Shown here: positions 1 to 6,126 of the stretch, piece by piece
How the letters are laid out: every line of letters starts with the position of its first letter
Numbering within the stretch: position 1 is the first letter of the stretch
Assembly (NCBI GenBank): GCA_900767685.1
Contig: CAAGAB010000028.1
Span: forward strand, 1-7,012
DNA length: 7,012 nucleotides
Direction of reading: 5' to 3'
Source of the DNA: an uncultured Coprococcus sp.
GTDB taxonomy: Bacteria; Bacillota_A; Clostridia; Lachnospirales; Lachnospiraceae
The notes under the pieces: generated by a model
The model's database searches: none
What the model was told of the DNA's origin: nothing
The model's input: only the letters and a program-made list of their open reading frames with translations
Translations under genes and position numbers: made by a program

Positions 1-1
1 A

Positions 2-121
2 ATCTCCCATAATCGTGAAGACGAGGAAGGTGTTCTACGTTTATCCTTCTACGATACGGATGCATGCCGGAAAGCATTTGACCTTCTTGCAGATGCCGGA
101 TACCGTTTATATAACAGATAA
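2..121 (+). CDS. tyrA: C-terminal end of probable prephenate dehydrogenase (ACT domain), truncated by window edge
   Basis: An open frame enters from the left edge and stops with TAA at 119-121, giving 39 residues. It contains H-N-R-E-x-E-E-G-V-L-R-L and later F-Y-D-T-D-A, then a helix and Y-R-L-Y-N-R at the very end. This pattern (strand, helix, strand after an H-N-R-E start) resembles the last part of the ACT domain that closes many clostridial prephenate dehydrogenases, which make 4-hydroxyphenylpyruvate for tyrosine synthesis. The gene lies 51 bases upstream of aroA on the same strand, which supports an aromatic-pathway role. The catalytic NAD-binding domain is outside the window, so the assignment rests on the ACT-like tail and context. 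Another ACT-domain protein of the same pathway remains possible. Confidence 0.62.
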   Translation: MSHNREDEEGVLRLSFYDTDACRKAFDLLADAGYRLYNR

Positions 122-172
122 GACTACATAAAAAGGAAATGGACGATATAGCTTCCAGACAGGTAACACATT

Positions 173-1450
173 ATGATATTTTCCAAAAGAACAGGATTAA
201 AAGGAACCCTTACGATCCCTGGAGATAAATCCATCTCCCACCGTTCGATCATGCTTGGATCACTGGCAGATGGTATAACCGAAGTACATGGATTCTTAAA
301 CGGTGCCGACTGCATTTCCTCGATGAACTGTTTCAGACAGATGGGAATAGATATTGATTACGACGGCAGCGTCGTTACTGTACACGGCAAAGGTCTGCAT
401 GGACTGTCAAAGCCTGAAGGCACACTCTATGTCGGCAACAGCGGAACAACCACCAGACTTATATCGGGTATACTTGCTGCTCAGCCATTTGCAAGCCGAC
501 TCATAGGTGATGCATCGATATGCAAGAGACCTATGAAAAGGATCATGACACCGCTGTCCATGATGGGTGCTGACATCACATCGGAGCTTGGAAATGACTG
601 TGCTCCGCTCCTAATAAACGGAAAGGAACTCCATGGAATACACTACAACTCCCCGGTCGCATCAGCACAGGTAAAGTCATGTGTACTCCTTGCCGGACTC
701 TACGCAGACGGCGAGACAAGTGTCACCGAGCCATATGTGTCAAGAAACCACACTGAACTCATGCTTGAGTCATTTGGCGGCAATATAAAAGCAGAGGGAA
801 CTACGGCTACTGTAAAGCCTGTGGATAATCTTGTTGGACAGAAGATAATTGTACCTGGAGATATATCATCAGCTGCTTACTTCCTTGTTGCAGGACTTAT
901 CACTCCGAACTCATGCATCACCATCAAAAATATTGGCATCAACCCGACCAGAGATGGAATACTGGAAGTCATCAAAGCAATGGGCGGCGATATGGAATAC
1001 TCCAATGTAGTGAGCGGATGCGGTGAGCCAACCGCTGACATAACAGTCAAGACATCAAGTCTCAAGGGCTGTGTCATCGAGGGTTCCATCATACCAAAGC
1101 TCATTGACGAGATCCCTGCCATCGCAGTTCTCGCCTGCTTCGCAGACGGTGAGACTATCATCAGGGATGCCCAGGAGCTCAAGGTCAAGGAATCCAACAG
1201 AATTGATGTTATGGTAAAAGCTCTCTCATCCATGGGGGCAGACATAACCGCAACCGATGACGGAATGATCATACGTGGCGGAAAGCCACTTCATGGAGCC
1301 GTAATCGACAGCCACCTTGACCACAGGATCGCCATGAGTTTTTCCATCGCAGGACTTAACGCTGATGGTGATACTGACATCACCGGAGCCGAGTGTGTGA
1401 ATATCTCATATCCGGGATTTTATGATGATCTGACGGGACTGGAACGTTAA
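173..1450 (+). CDS. aroA: 3-phosphoshikimate 1-carboxyvinyltransferase (EPSP synthase), class II
   Basis: This cytoplasmic enzyme transfers the enolpyruvyl group of phosphoenolpyruvate to shikimate-3-phosphate, the sixth step of the shikimate pathway. The 425 residues match the family's usual length. Visible motifs are P-G-D-K-S-I-S-H-R (16-24), N-S-G-T-T-T-R (89-95), G-D-A-S-x-x-K-R-P-M (112-121), S-A-Q-V-K-S (164-169), the catalytic Asp at 312 in D-E-I-P, Glu 340 in K-V-K-E-S-N-R, and D-H-R (383-385). N-S-G-T-T in place of N-A-G-T-A, together with S-A-Q-V-K-S, points to class II, the group known for low glyphosate sensitivity; that property is inferred here, not shown. The ATG at 173 is the first possible start, because an in-frame TAA lies at 164-166. 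The Shine-Dalgarno match just upstream (CAGGTAA) is only modest. The gene probably forms an operon with the upstream ACT-domain gene and ends at the hairpin near 1470. Confidence 0.97.
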   Translation: MIFSKRTGLKGTLTIPGDKSISHRSIMLGSLADGITEVHGFLNGADCISSMNCFRQMGIDIDYDGSVVTVHGKGLHGLSKPEGTLYVGNSGTTTRLISGILAAQPFASRLIGDASICKRPMKRIMTPLSMMGADITSELGNDCAPLLINGKELHGIHYNSPVASAQVKSCVLLAGLYADGETSVTEPYVSRNHTELMLESFGGNIKAEGTTATVKPVDNLVGQKIIVPGDISSAAYFLVAGLITPNSCITIKNIGINPTRDGILEVIKAMGGDMEYSNVVSGCGEPTADITVKTSSLKGCVIEGSIIPKLIDEIPAIAVLACFADGETIIRDAQELKVKESNRIDVMVKALSSMGADITATDDGMIIRGGKPLHGAVIDSHLDHRIAMSFSIAGLNADGDTDITGAECVNISYPGFYDDLTGLER

Positions 1451-1461
1451 AGATATATAAA

Positions 1462-1552
1462 TTATTTTTTAACAATAACAAAGGCGCCGCTATTATCTGT
1501 AATGCTTTGCATTTTTCGATAACAACGGCGCCTTTGTTAATGTTATTTTTTA
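1462..1552. repeat. 10-base direct repeats flanking the large hairpin
   Basis: TTATTTTTTA occurs at 1462-1471 and again, identically, at 1543-1552, on either side of the 1470-1545 inverted repeat. The right copy contains the zeta gene's stop codon (TTA at 1550-1552 on the + strand). The repeats are simple AT-rich sequence, so chance or terminator T-tracts can explain them. A target-site duplication around a small palindromic element is the alternative. Confidence 0.5.
1470..1545. terminator. Long bidirectional terminator-like hairpin between convergent aroA and zeta genes
   Basis: The arms at 1470-1489 and 1526-1545 are complementary over 20 bases with one mismatch and include GGCGCCG paired with CGGCGCC. 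The loop region pairs further: AATGC at 1501-1505 with GCATT at 1509-1513, plus a partial stem of TTATC with GATAA. On the + strand the stem is followed by a run of T (1546-1551), so it fits termination of aroA. On the - strand the GC core is followed by a T-rich tail, so it could also stop the zeta transcript, which ends only a few bases away. The length and near-perfection exceed a typical terminator; see the findings. Confidence 0.8.
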
Positions 1553-2104
1553 TCCTAATAATTTAATGATATCCTGCTCAGTCCAATATTCATTTGGATA
1601 TATGGACAAATCATCTTTATGTTTACGAATAATTCTCTTCGGTGTTTCTGTGTTATCATAAACATGTAAAATATCACATATATCTATAAGCTCTTTTATA
1701 TGCCCCAATGACTTATAATATCGATCTACAACCTTTGAAGAATCTACATCATGACCACCCGATGCCACCCTTGACTCTATCCGCAAAACATTTACATCTG
1801 GGTCAATTGTCAGTACAAATACACACTTAATAAAATATCCTTCATCCTTAGCCTTCCTAAGTATATCCATTTTATATTCTGATGATAAAACAGTTTCGAA
1901 TGTAAAATCTTCATTTTCCTCTATGGATTCATATCTCATTTTATCCACAAGAATTGCAGCATCAATGTTTGTCATTCCTGTCGACATAACTATATCGTCT
2001 GCATTTGTATATCTTCCGACTTTTTCAAAAAAAGACGTTATCGTACTTTTACCAGAACCATTTGGACCAGCAAATACAAGAACCATCGGTTTTCTATTTT
2101 GCAT
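1550..2104 (-). CDS. Zeta-toxin family P-loop kinase (probable toxin of a TA pair)
   Basis: The 184-residue protein has the core layout of zeta toxins, which phosphorylate the 3'-hydroxyl of UDP-N-acetylglucosamine-type sugars and block cell-wall synthesis. Visible in order: a Walker A loop G-P-N-G-S-G-K-S-T (13-21), Y-T-N-A-D-D-I (32-38) with the likely catalytic base Asp, F-E-T-V-L-S-S (69-75), R-V-A-S-G-G-H-D-V (112-120) and R-Y-Y-K-S-L (128-133). The two Arg residues probably contact the ATP phosphates, as in the family. It is shorter than the epsilon/zeta plasmid toxins (about 287 residues) but normal for chromosomal single-domain versions. The ATG at 2104 overlaps the end of the upstream small gene by 11 bases and has GGAGA about 8 bases upstream, which suggests translational coupling. 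The sequence is clearly richer in AT than aroA, consistent with horizontal gain. The kinase family is firm; the toxin role and substrate are inferred. Confidence 0.85.
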   Translation of the reverse strand: MQNRKPMVLVFAGPNGSGKSTITSFFEKVGRYTNADDIVMSTGMTNIDAAILVDKMRYESIEENEDFTFETVLSSEYKMDILRKAKDEGYFIKCVFVLTIDPDVNVLRIESRVASGGHDVDSSKVVDRYYKSLGHIKELIDICDILHVYDNTETPKRIIRKHKDDLSIYPNEYWTEQDIIKLLG

Positions 2105-2324
2105 ATTTTATATCTCCATTTGCATATTCAATATATGCTTTTTTATTCTCTTTATCATATCCCGCTATTGGTTTTTTACATACTCTGGCTTTATTTATTG
2201 CAGCTTTAACCGCCTCAACAGCTCTGGCATCCATCTCCCGATCAGACAACGTTAACGTTTTACTTTCTTCTTCTCTTGATACTACATTTATTATCTTCCC
2301 ACTTTTCGTGCTCACTGTTGTCAT
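2094..2324 (-). CDS. Small protein upstream of zeta kinase, probable antitoxin
   Basis: This 76-residue protein starts M-T-T-V-S-T-K-S-G-K. A central charged helix follows (about 27-48, S-D-R-E-M-D-A-R-A-V-E-A-V-K), and the tail contains K-P-I-A-G-Y-D (51-57) and A-Y-I-E-Y-A-N-G (63-70). It does not look like the three-helix epsilon antitoxin. I recall similar small proteins with a K-P-x-A-x-Y-D ... Y-x-E-Y-x-D-G tail preceding zeta genes in gut Firmicutes, but I cannot run a search. The frame is open further upstream to an ATG at 2399. I chose 2324 because AAGGCGGTGA, an almost complete Shine-Dalgarno sequence, sits four bases before it, and the 25-residue extension is basic, low-complexity and encoded by AT-rich spacer. 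It overlaps the zeta gene by 11 bases and is expressed first, the usual antitoxin-toxin order. The antitoxin role is inferred from size, order and coupling. Confidence 0.72.
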   Translation of the reverse strand: MTTVSTKSGKIINVVSREEESKTLTLSDREMDARAVEAVKAAINKARVCKKPIAGYDKENKKAYIEYANGDIKYAK

Positions 2325-2328
2325 ACAA

Positions 2329-2338
2329 TCACCGCCTT
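2329..2338 (-). promoter_or_regulatory. Strong ribosome binding site fixing the antitoxin start
   Basis: Read on the - strand, AAGGCGGTGA matches the consensus AAGGAGGTGA at nine of ten positions and lies four bases before the ATG at 2324. It decides in favour of this start over the ATG at 2399, which lies in AT-rich spacer. It also suggests that the antitoxin is translated strongly compared with the kinase. Confidence 0.8.
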
Positions 2339-2382
2339 TATACTTTTTATTATATATATATAATAGTCTTATTTTATAATTC

Positions 2383-2412
2383 ATTTTACCACAGTTCATG
2401 GACTACTCACAA
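2383..2412 (-). promoter_or_regulatory. Candidate promoter of the antitoxin-zeta pair
   Basis: On the - strand, TTGTGA (2407-2412) is followed after 18 bases by TAAAAT (2383-2388), which is preceded by TGG and so has an extended -10 form. It would start transcription about 50 bases before the antitoxin ATG. Between it and the ATG lies an AT-only palindromic stretch (about 2349-2362, TATATATATA core) that could serve as an operator. The match is moderate and untested. The -35 overlaps the spacer just beyond the stop of the 298-residue gene upstream. Confidence 0.35.
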
Positions 2413-2416
2413 CAGC

Positions 2417-3313
2417 TTACTCCGTTGCCCTCTCAAACTCATCAGTTCCAGTATCTTCCCAGTTTGTCTTTCCACTGCTTATCACTTCTCCACTGGAAAA
2501 TACATATGCATAGATATCTTCTATTTCGGCGCTGCCATAATCATATGTTCCACCACCGCCTTTTTCAGCGCGATACCTTACATACAGACCGCACTTCCCA
2601 TTCTCTGACTTGCCATCATATACAATGTATTCCACGGAATTATCACTTTCAGACAATATACATCTTGATGATGACTCCGAGGCGCCGTAATATACTTCGA
2701 ATTTTCCAGCTGTGGCATCTGAATATTTCTCAAAGATCGCCTGATACCCGACTGTAATTTCCTTATTTTCTGGCTGATCATTTACATCAGGATCAACAGA
2801 GGAATCAGTGGAGCTCTCTGCATTCTCCCTGCTGTCACCCGAAGCTTTTTCCGTTATCGCAGAGTCTTGTTCGCTGTCTTTTTCTATATCCGTATCTTCT
2901 CTTCTATATCTGGTCGTGAGACGTCTACTGCTGGTCTGCCCATTAAAACGCAAGGTCACAAGCTCGTCACGCTGTTCAGAGCCAGACACTACCACCTCCA
3001 CACGATCAATATACCATGTCGTCTTTAGATCGCTTTCGTCAAATCTTGCACCATCATTTGCCACTTCAAATGACCTATATGCAACCGTCTTCTCTTTGCC
3101 CTTCAGCACCAGTCTTCCATGGGCAGCTCCAAATGGAAAATCCGGGTCGCCAACAGAATAGATCACAAGCTCATAATCACCATCTGGAGACGTTAACACA
3201 CTTATCTGCTCAGCTTCGTAACGCGTCTTATATCTAACATAACCTAATGGCAGCAACACCACCATTACCAATATGCCTACTATAATCACAACATACTTTG
3301 ATATCTTGTTCAT
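2417..3313 (-). CDS. Single-pass membrane-anchored protein of unknown function
   Basis: I do not recognise a named function. The 298 residues begin with a short basic tip and one hydrophobic segment (about 7-27) without a lipobox Cys, so it is probably an N-terminally anchored protein facing outwards. The first outer domain (about 38-130) starts with S-P-D-G-D-Y-E-L-V-I-Y and has G-D-P-D-F-P-F-G (55-62), a later N-D-G and a W-Y-I-D-R-V-E-V-V-V strand. This S-P-D-G-x-Y type of beta domain recurs in uncharacterised Firmicutes proteins, often near immunity-like or secreted genes. An acidic Ser/Asp/Glu-rich linker (about 135-185) leads to a second domain (about 186-298) rich in Tyr, Gly and Ser. 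The ATG at 3313 has AGGA about eight bases upstream. It follows the LURP-like gene by 66 bases, so it may be a distal operon member or have its own promoter. Confidence 0.75.
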   Translation of the reverse strand: MNKISKYVVIIVGILVMVVLLPLGYVRYKTRYEAEQISVLTSPDGDYELVIYSVGDPDFPFGAAHGRLVLKGKEKTVAYRSFEVANDGARFDESDLKTTWYIDRVEVVVSGSEQRDELVTLRFNGQTSSRRLTTRYRREDTDIEKDSEQDSAITEKASGDSRENAESSTDSSVDPDVNDQPENKEITVGYQAIFEKYSDATAGKFEVYYGASESSSRCILSESDNSVEYIVYDGKSENGKCGLYVRYRAEKGGGGTYDYGSAEIEDIYAYVFSSGEVISSGKTNWEDTGTDEFERATE

Positions 3314-3379
3314 GACTATTTCCTGCCTGTCTCCTCATACATTCCTATCTTCTTCATGTTTGTATAAAATTCTAAAAAA

Positions 3380-3856
3380 TTAATTATTATTCTGCGAACA
3401 ATTGACCGCATCAATAGCTATCACCAGCATAAGTGCCATGATTTCATCACCCGAATCTGAGATATCAAATGTGTATGTATCTCCCCAGCTGAGAAGCTGC
3501 TTTGCTATATTTGCCACCAGCCTGCTTCCAGCTGTGACATTGTAATTCCACGAAAGGAAATCTCCATCACACTGCCATCCTCCATACTCAATACTGTACG
3601 ATGGCTTGAAGAATGTAAATTCCTTCCTGATACTTCCACACGGTCTGCCACCCACACTGATGTCAAATGTAGGCAAGAACGTGAATAATCTCTGACTGAT
3701 AAGACCTATCTCATTTCCCGCAATGTCATATACGTGAACCTGATGCGTCAGCCGAAATGCCTCCGACTTCACAAAATATTTTTTGTTTCCCCATTCATCG
3801 TATATATCATAGGTATCTGTCCAGGCAAATACCCGTTGTTTTATCATAAGTCTCAT
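3380..3856 (-). CDS. LURP-one-related (tubby-like beta-barrel) family protein
   Basis: The 158-residue protein matches the layout of the LURP-one-related family (former DUF567), a compact antiparallel barrel around a hydrophobic helix, structurally related to Tubby and phospholipid scramblases. Visible signatures are an N-terminal M-I-K-Q-R-V-F-A-W-T-D-T-Y-D-I-Y-D, V-Y-D-I-A-G-N-E-I-G, F-T-F-L-P-T-F-D-I, the repeated F-T-F-F-K-P-S-Y-S-I, W-G-D-T-Y, and a final hydrophobic helix A-L-M-L-V-I-A-I-D-A with C-S-Q-N-N-N at the end. The bacterial role is unknown; lipid or membrane association is often suspected. An open frame continues upstream to 4153, but that part is an antisense-of-frame shadow of the DUF2752 gene. 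The ATG at 3856 has AAGGAG seven bases upstream and starts just 11 bases after the DUF2752 stop. Family assignment is good; function is not predicted. Confidence 0.88.
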   Translation of the reverse strand: MRLMIKQRVFAWTDTYDIYDEWGNKKYFVKSEAFRLTHQVHVYDIAGNEIGLISQRLFTFLPTFDISVGGRPCGSIRKEFTFFKPSYSIEYGGWQCDGDFLSWNYNVTAGSRLVANIAKQLLSWGDTYTFDISDSGDEIMALMLVIAIDAVNCSQNNN

Positions 3857-3863
3857 GAAACCA

Positions 3864-3869
3864 CTCCTT
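3864..3869 (-). promoter_or_regulatory. Ribosome binding site fixing the LURP-one start
   Basis: On the - strand, AAGGAG lies seven bases before the ATG at 3856 and overlaps the TAA stop of the DUF2752 gene (TAAGGAG). It rules out the longer reading frame that begins at 4153 and links translation of the two genes. Confidence 0.85.
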
Positions 3870-4332
3870 AAATAATGTATCCCGGCACCACCAGCTTCAC
3901 CACGTAAGACACGACAAATATCCCAAGCCACACATACACATACCACAACCGGAATCTCACAAGCGGTGTCCTGCCATTTGTAGCAAGCCTGATCGTATTG
4001 CCCACCAAATATATGATGCAGATGCACGCCAGATACACAGTCGCCACATGGTAATACATAGCCGTCAGAATATGTCCGTGGAGCATGGCAAGTACAGCCC
4101 TTGTCGTACCGCATGCGGGACATATCACCCCTGTAAACTGGCGTATCTGACACCCCTCAAGCCACGAGGTATCCGGCAAGACACGAAGGAGCAGTATATA
4201 TACTGCCGTGCCGATAAGCAGTGTTATGAGCACTGCTATCTCTGCAATATATAACTGCCCCTCCGTATGTCCTAGAAGTTCAAATAATCTATATATTTTT
4301 CCGCTATATCTTTCTGCGTTTTTATGTTCCAT
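3868..4332 (-). CDS. DUF2752 family small membrane protein
   Basis: The 154-residue protein has three clear hydrophobic segments (about 28-50, 90-112 and 128-148). Between the first two it carries F-T-G-V-I-C-P-A-C-G-T-T-R-A (66-79), the C-P-x-C-G-x-T-R signature of DUF2752, followed by L-x-x-L-H-G-H. The two Cys are spaced for metal binding or a redox pair; the family's function is unknown. Its ATG at 4332 has AAGGA six to seven bases upstream and lies 61 bases inside the end of the hydrolase gene, in another frame. No Met occurs between the hydrolase stop and the conserved core, so the overlap appears genuine. DUF2752 proteins tend to sit beside other small membrane-associated proteins, and here the LURP-one-like gene follows after 11 bases. 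Family is confident; role is open. Confidence 0.88.
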   Translation of the reverse strand: MEHKNAERYSGKIYRLFELLGHTEGQLYIAEIAVLITLLIGTAVYILLLRVLPDTSWLEGCQIRQFTGVICPACGTTRAVLAMLHGHILTAMYYHVATVYLACICIIYLVGNTIRLATNGRTPLVRFRLWYVYVWLGIFVVSYVVKLVVPGYII

Positions 4333-4817
4333 AGAATATCCTTTGTCTCTATTGAGTGATTGCCACCCTCATATCTGTAGAGTGGTATATGTCTTTCCTC
4401 GCAAAGTTTGGTTATCTCACCCGTGTTCACTAGCGGATCCGCCGTTCCGTGAAAAGCTATGCCATTTGAATTGGCATATTGCATGGTAATCTCAAGTGGT
4501 GTGAAATATATATTTCTTACTTTAAGTCCTTTCTCCGCCACATATCTTGCAGATATAGCCGTACCTATACTCTTTGATAGAAATACTATATCCTCAGCAT
4601 CCGAGAAATCCACATCCTTCAGACAATCTACCGCTTTATTCCAGCCATCATCAAATACCTTTTGTATCTCCTCTGGAAGATGTCCCGAAAGCTTGCCATA
4701 TGTCACATCAATTATATCATACCCATGTGCCATCATATATTTTTTACTGTAGTAAAGTAATGGTTTATCGGTGTGATATCCGATTCCCGGGAATACCACG
4801 CATATCTTATTTCCCAT
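4272..4817 (-). CDS. Small alpha/beta hydrolase family protein
   Basis: The 181-residue protein looks like a minimal cytoplasmic alpha/beta hydrolase. It has an early F-P-G-I-G-Y-H-T-D (9-17) that would supply the oxyanion hole, a nucleophile elbow L-S-K-S-I-G-T-A (80-87) with Ser 83, an acid in H-G-T-A-D-P-L-V (123-130, Asp 127) and the base in G-G-N-H-S-I-E (151-157, His 154). The first position of the elbow is Ser rather than the common Gly. There is no lid domain and no signal peptide. Substrate is unknown; small esterase, lipase or dienelactone-hydrolase-like activity is the general expectation. The ATG at 4817 has AGGAG seven bases upstream and lies only 18 bases after the queA stop, so the two are surely co-transcribed. 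Confidence 0.85.
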   Translation of the reverse strand: MGNKICVVFPGIGYHTDKPLLYYSKKYMMAHGYDIIDVTYGKLSGHLPEEIQKVFDDGWNKAVDCLKDVDFSDAEDIVFLSKSIGTAISARYVAEKGLKVRNIYFTPLEITMQYANSNGIAFHGTADPLVNTGEITKLCEERHIPLYRYEGGNHSIETKDILWNIKTQKDIAEKYIDYLNF

Positions 4818-4835
4818 TGATGGTCTCCTCTTCTG

Positions 4836-5903
4836 CTATTTTATCAGCATAGCATCGCCAAATGAGAAGAATCTGTACTTCTCCTCAACCGCCACCTTGT
4901 ACGCCTCAAGTATATGCTCTCTGTCGTAGAGCGCCGAAACAAGCATAAGAAGCGTTGACTCCGGCAGATGGAAATTCGTGATGAGCGCGTCAATAACCTT
5001 GAACTTGTATCCCGGATAAATGAAAATATCCGTCCATTTGCTGCCTGCATGAACTGTTCCATCGTCGTCCGACATAGACTCAAGAGTTCTGGTACTTGTC
5101 GTTCCAACGGACACAACTCTTCCGCCTGCAGCCTTTGTCTCGTTGATCATATCTGCGGCGTCCTGCTCTATGATACAGAACTCAGAATGCATGTGGTGAT
5201 CCAGTATGTTCTCTTCCTTCACTGGTCTGAACGTTCCAAGTCCGACATGGAGTGTCACGTGCGCTATCTTGATTCCCTTCGCTTTGATCTGATCTAGCAG
5301 CTCTGTTGTAAAGTGAAGTCCTGCTGTTGGCGCTGCCGCTGATCCATCATGCTCTGCGTACACAGTCTGATACCTGTTCTTATCCTCAAGCTTATGTGTG
5401 ATATATGGTGGGAGCGGCATCTGTCCCAGCTCGTCAAGGATCTCCTCGAATATTCCATCGAACTCAAATCTGATGAGTCTGTTGCCCTCCTCAACTATAT
5501 CGACGACCTCACCCACAAGTTTGCCCTTTATAAGTCCTGTCTCAGGGTCAGGTTCATTTGACTCTGAACCAAATACTATACGAGCACCTACCTTGCACTT
5601 TTTGCCCGGCTTTACCAGCGTCTCCCAGGTGCGGTCATCCTTGCGCTTTAACAGTAGTACCTCTATTGATGCTCCCGTATCCTCCTTGACGCCCATGAGT
5701 CTCGCCGGAAGGACCCTTGTATCGTTGATGACCAGACAGTCGCCCGGATTCAGGTAGTCTATCACATCATAAAAGTGCTTGTGCTCTATCGTATTGTCTT
5801 TCCTGTCCAGAACCATGAGACGGGACTCACTTCTCTTAAGAAGTGGATCCTGCGCTATAAGCTCCTGTGGCAGATCATAGTAAAAATCTGTTAATTTCAT
5901 CAT
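4836..5903 (-). CDS. queA: S-adenosylmethionine:tRNA ribosyltransferase-isomerase
   Basis: QueA moves the ribosyl part of S-adenosylmethionine to 7-aminomethyl-7-deazaguanine at the tRNA wobble position, giving epoxyqueuosine. The 355-residue product spans the full family length. Visible landmarks are the start [11 protein letters not shown], the early [52 protein letters not shown] and [12 protein letters not shown] near the end. The frame is open to an ATG at 5951, but the family start and a GAGGAA site seven bases before the first of two adjacent ATGs place the start at 5903 (5900 is the second). It heads a - strand operon with the hydrolase, DUF2752 and LURP-one genes. No other queuosine genes are present, and the leader shows no recognisable preQ1 riboswitch. 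Confidence 0.97.
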   Translation of the reverse strand: MMKLTDFYYDLPQELIAQDPLLKRSESRLMVLDRKDNTIEHKHFYDVIDYLNPGDCLVINDTRVLPARLMGVKEDTGASIEVLLLKRKDDRTWETLVKPGKKCKVGARIVFGSESNEPDPETGLIKGKLVGEVVDIVEEGNRLIRFEFDGIFEEILDELGQMPLPPYITHKLEDKNRYQTVYAEHDGSAAAPTAGLHFTTELLDQIKAKGIKIAHVTLHVGLGTFRPVKEENILDHHMHSEFCIIEQDAADMINETKAAGGRVVSVGTTSTRTLESMSDDDGTVHAGSKWTDIFIYPGYKFKVIDALITNFHLPESTLLMLVSALYDREHILEAYKVAVEEKYRFFSFGDAMLIK

Positions 5904-5910
5904 ATCGTAA

Positions 5911-5916
5911 TTCCTC
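5911..5916 (-). promoter_or_regulatory. Ribosome binding site fixing the queA start
   Basis: On the - strand, GAGGAA lies seven bases before the ATG at 5903. It supports the family-typical M-M-K-L-T-D start over the longer frame from 5951, whose extra 16 residues have no counterpart I know in QueA proteins. Confidence 0.7.
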
Positions 5917-5993
5917 GCATCTTCTAATCTATCATGTTCTGAGAAACACAAAACGTGTTTTCAAATTTATACAGCTGCTTTGCTTCTTGTGTG

Positions 5994-6023
5994 ATCATAT
6001 TCTCTGATACCTTGTCCGCACAA
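5994..6023 (-). promoter_or_regulatory. Weak candidate promoter for the queA operon
   Basis: On the - strand, TTGTGC (6018-6023) and TATGAT (5994-5999) are 18 bases apart, about 90 bases before the queA ATG. The -10 matches five of six consensus bases, the -35 only three. It lies directly after the terminator of the upstream regulator, which is where a promoter for queA is expected. A short inverted repeat (AAAAC-GT-GTTTT, 5950-5961) sits between it and the gene. Confidence 0.25.
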
Positions 6024-6070
6024 AAATAACTGTCTGGCATCAGATACAATATATCCGTTGCCAAACAGTT
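6021..6070 (-). terminator. Rho-independent terminator downstream of the XRE regulator fragment
   Basis: The arms at 6059-6070 and 6028-6039 read AACTGTTTGGCA and TGCCAGACAGTT on the - strand and pair over 12 bases, one a G-U pair in that RNA. The loop adds an inner stem of GGATA with TATCT. It is followed on the - strand by ATTTTTG (6021-6027). It lies 57 bases past the regulator stop and separates it from the queA operon. Confidence 0.8.
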
Positions 6071-6126
6071 ACATATTATACTACTATCACAAATATTTCA
6101 AGGACAGCAAACAACGCTTTCCATCT

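Noticed and set aside
877..1272. Antisense open frame within aroA (131 residues)
   Set aside because: It is a shadow of the strongly conserved aroA frame, with no ribosome site or recognisable domain.
2325..2399. 25-residue N-terminal extension of the antitoxin to 2399
   Set aside because: It is basic, low-complexity and encoded by AT-rich spacer; the near-consensus ribosome site lies just before 2324.
1923..2757. Several + strand open frames across the zeta, antitoxin and 298-residue genes
   Set aside because: They are hydrophobic or low-complexity shadows opposite convincing - strand genes and overlap one another in different frames.
3857..4153. N-terminal extension of the LURP-one reading frame to an ATG at 4153 (257 residues in total)
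   Set aside because: The extra 99 residues are Cys- and His-rich shadow translation of the DUF2752 coding region, and the family start with a good AAGGAG site is at 3856.
4844..5757. Open frames on both strands inside queA
   Set aside because: QueA motifs run through the whole region in one frame; the others are Ser/Arg-rich shadow translations.
5904..5951. Longer queA start at 5951
   Set aside because: The 16 added residues do not resemble QueA, no ribosome site precedes 5951, and GAGGAA is correctly spaced for 5903.
5904..6020. preQ1 riboswitch in the queA leader
   Set aside because: I looked for the small hairpin plus A-rich tail pattern of preQ1-I and found neither the C-rich loop nor the pairing tail. 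The short AAAAC-GTTTT repeat is too weak to count.
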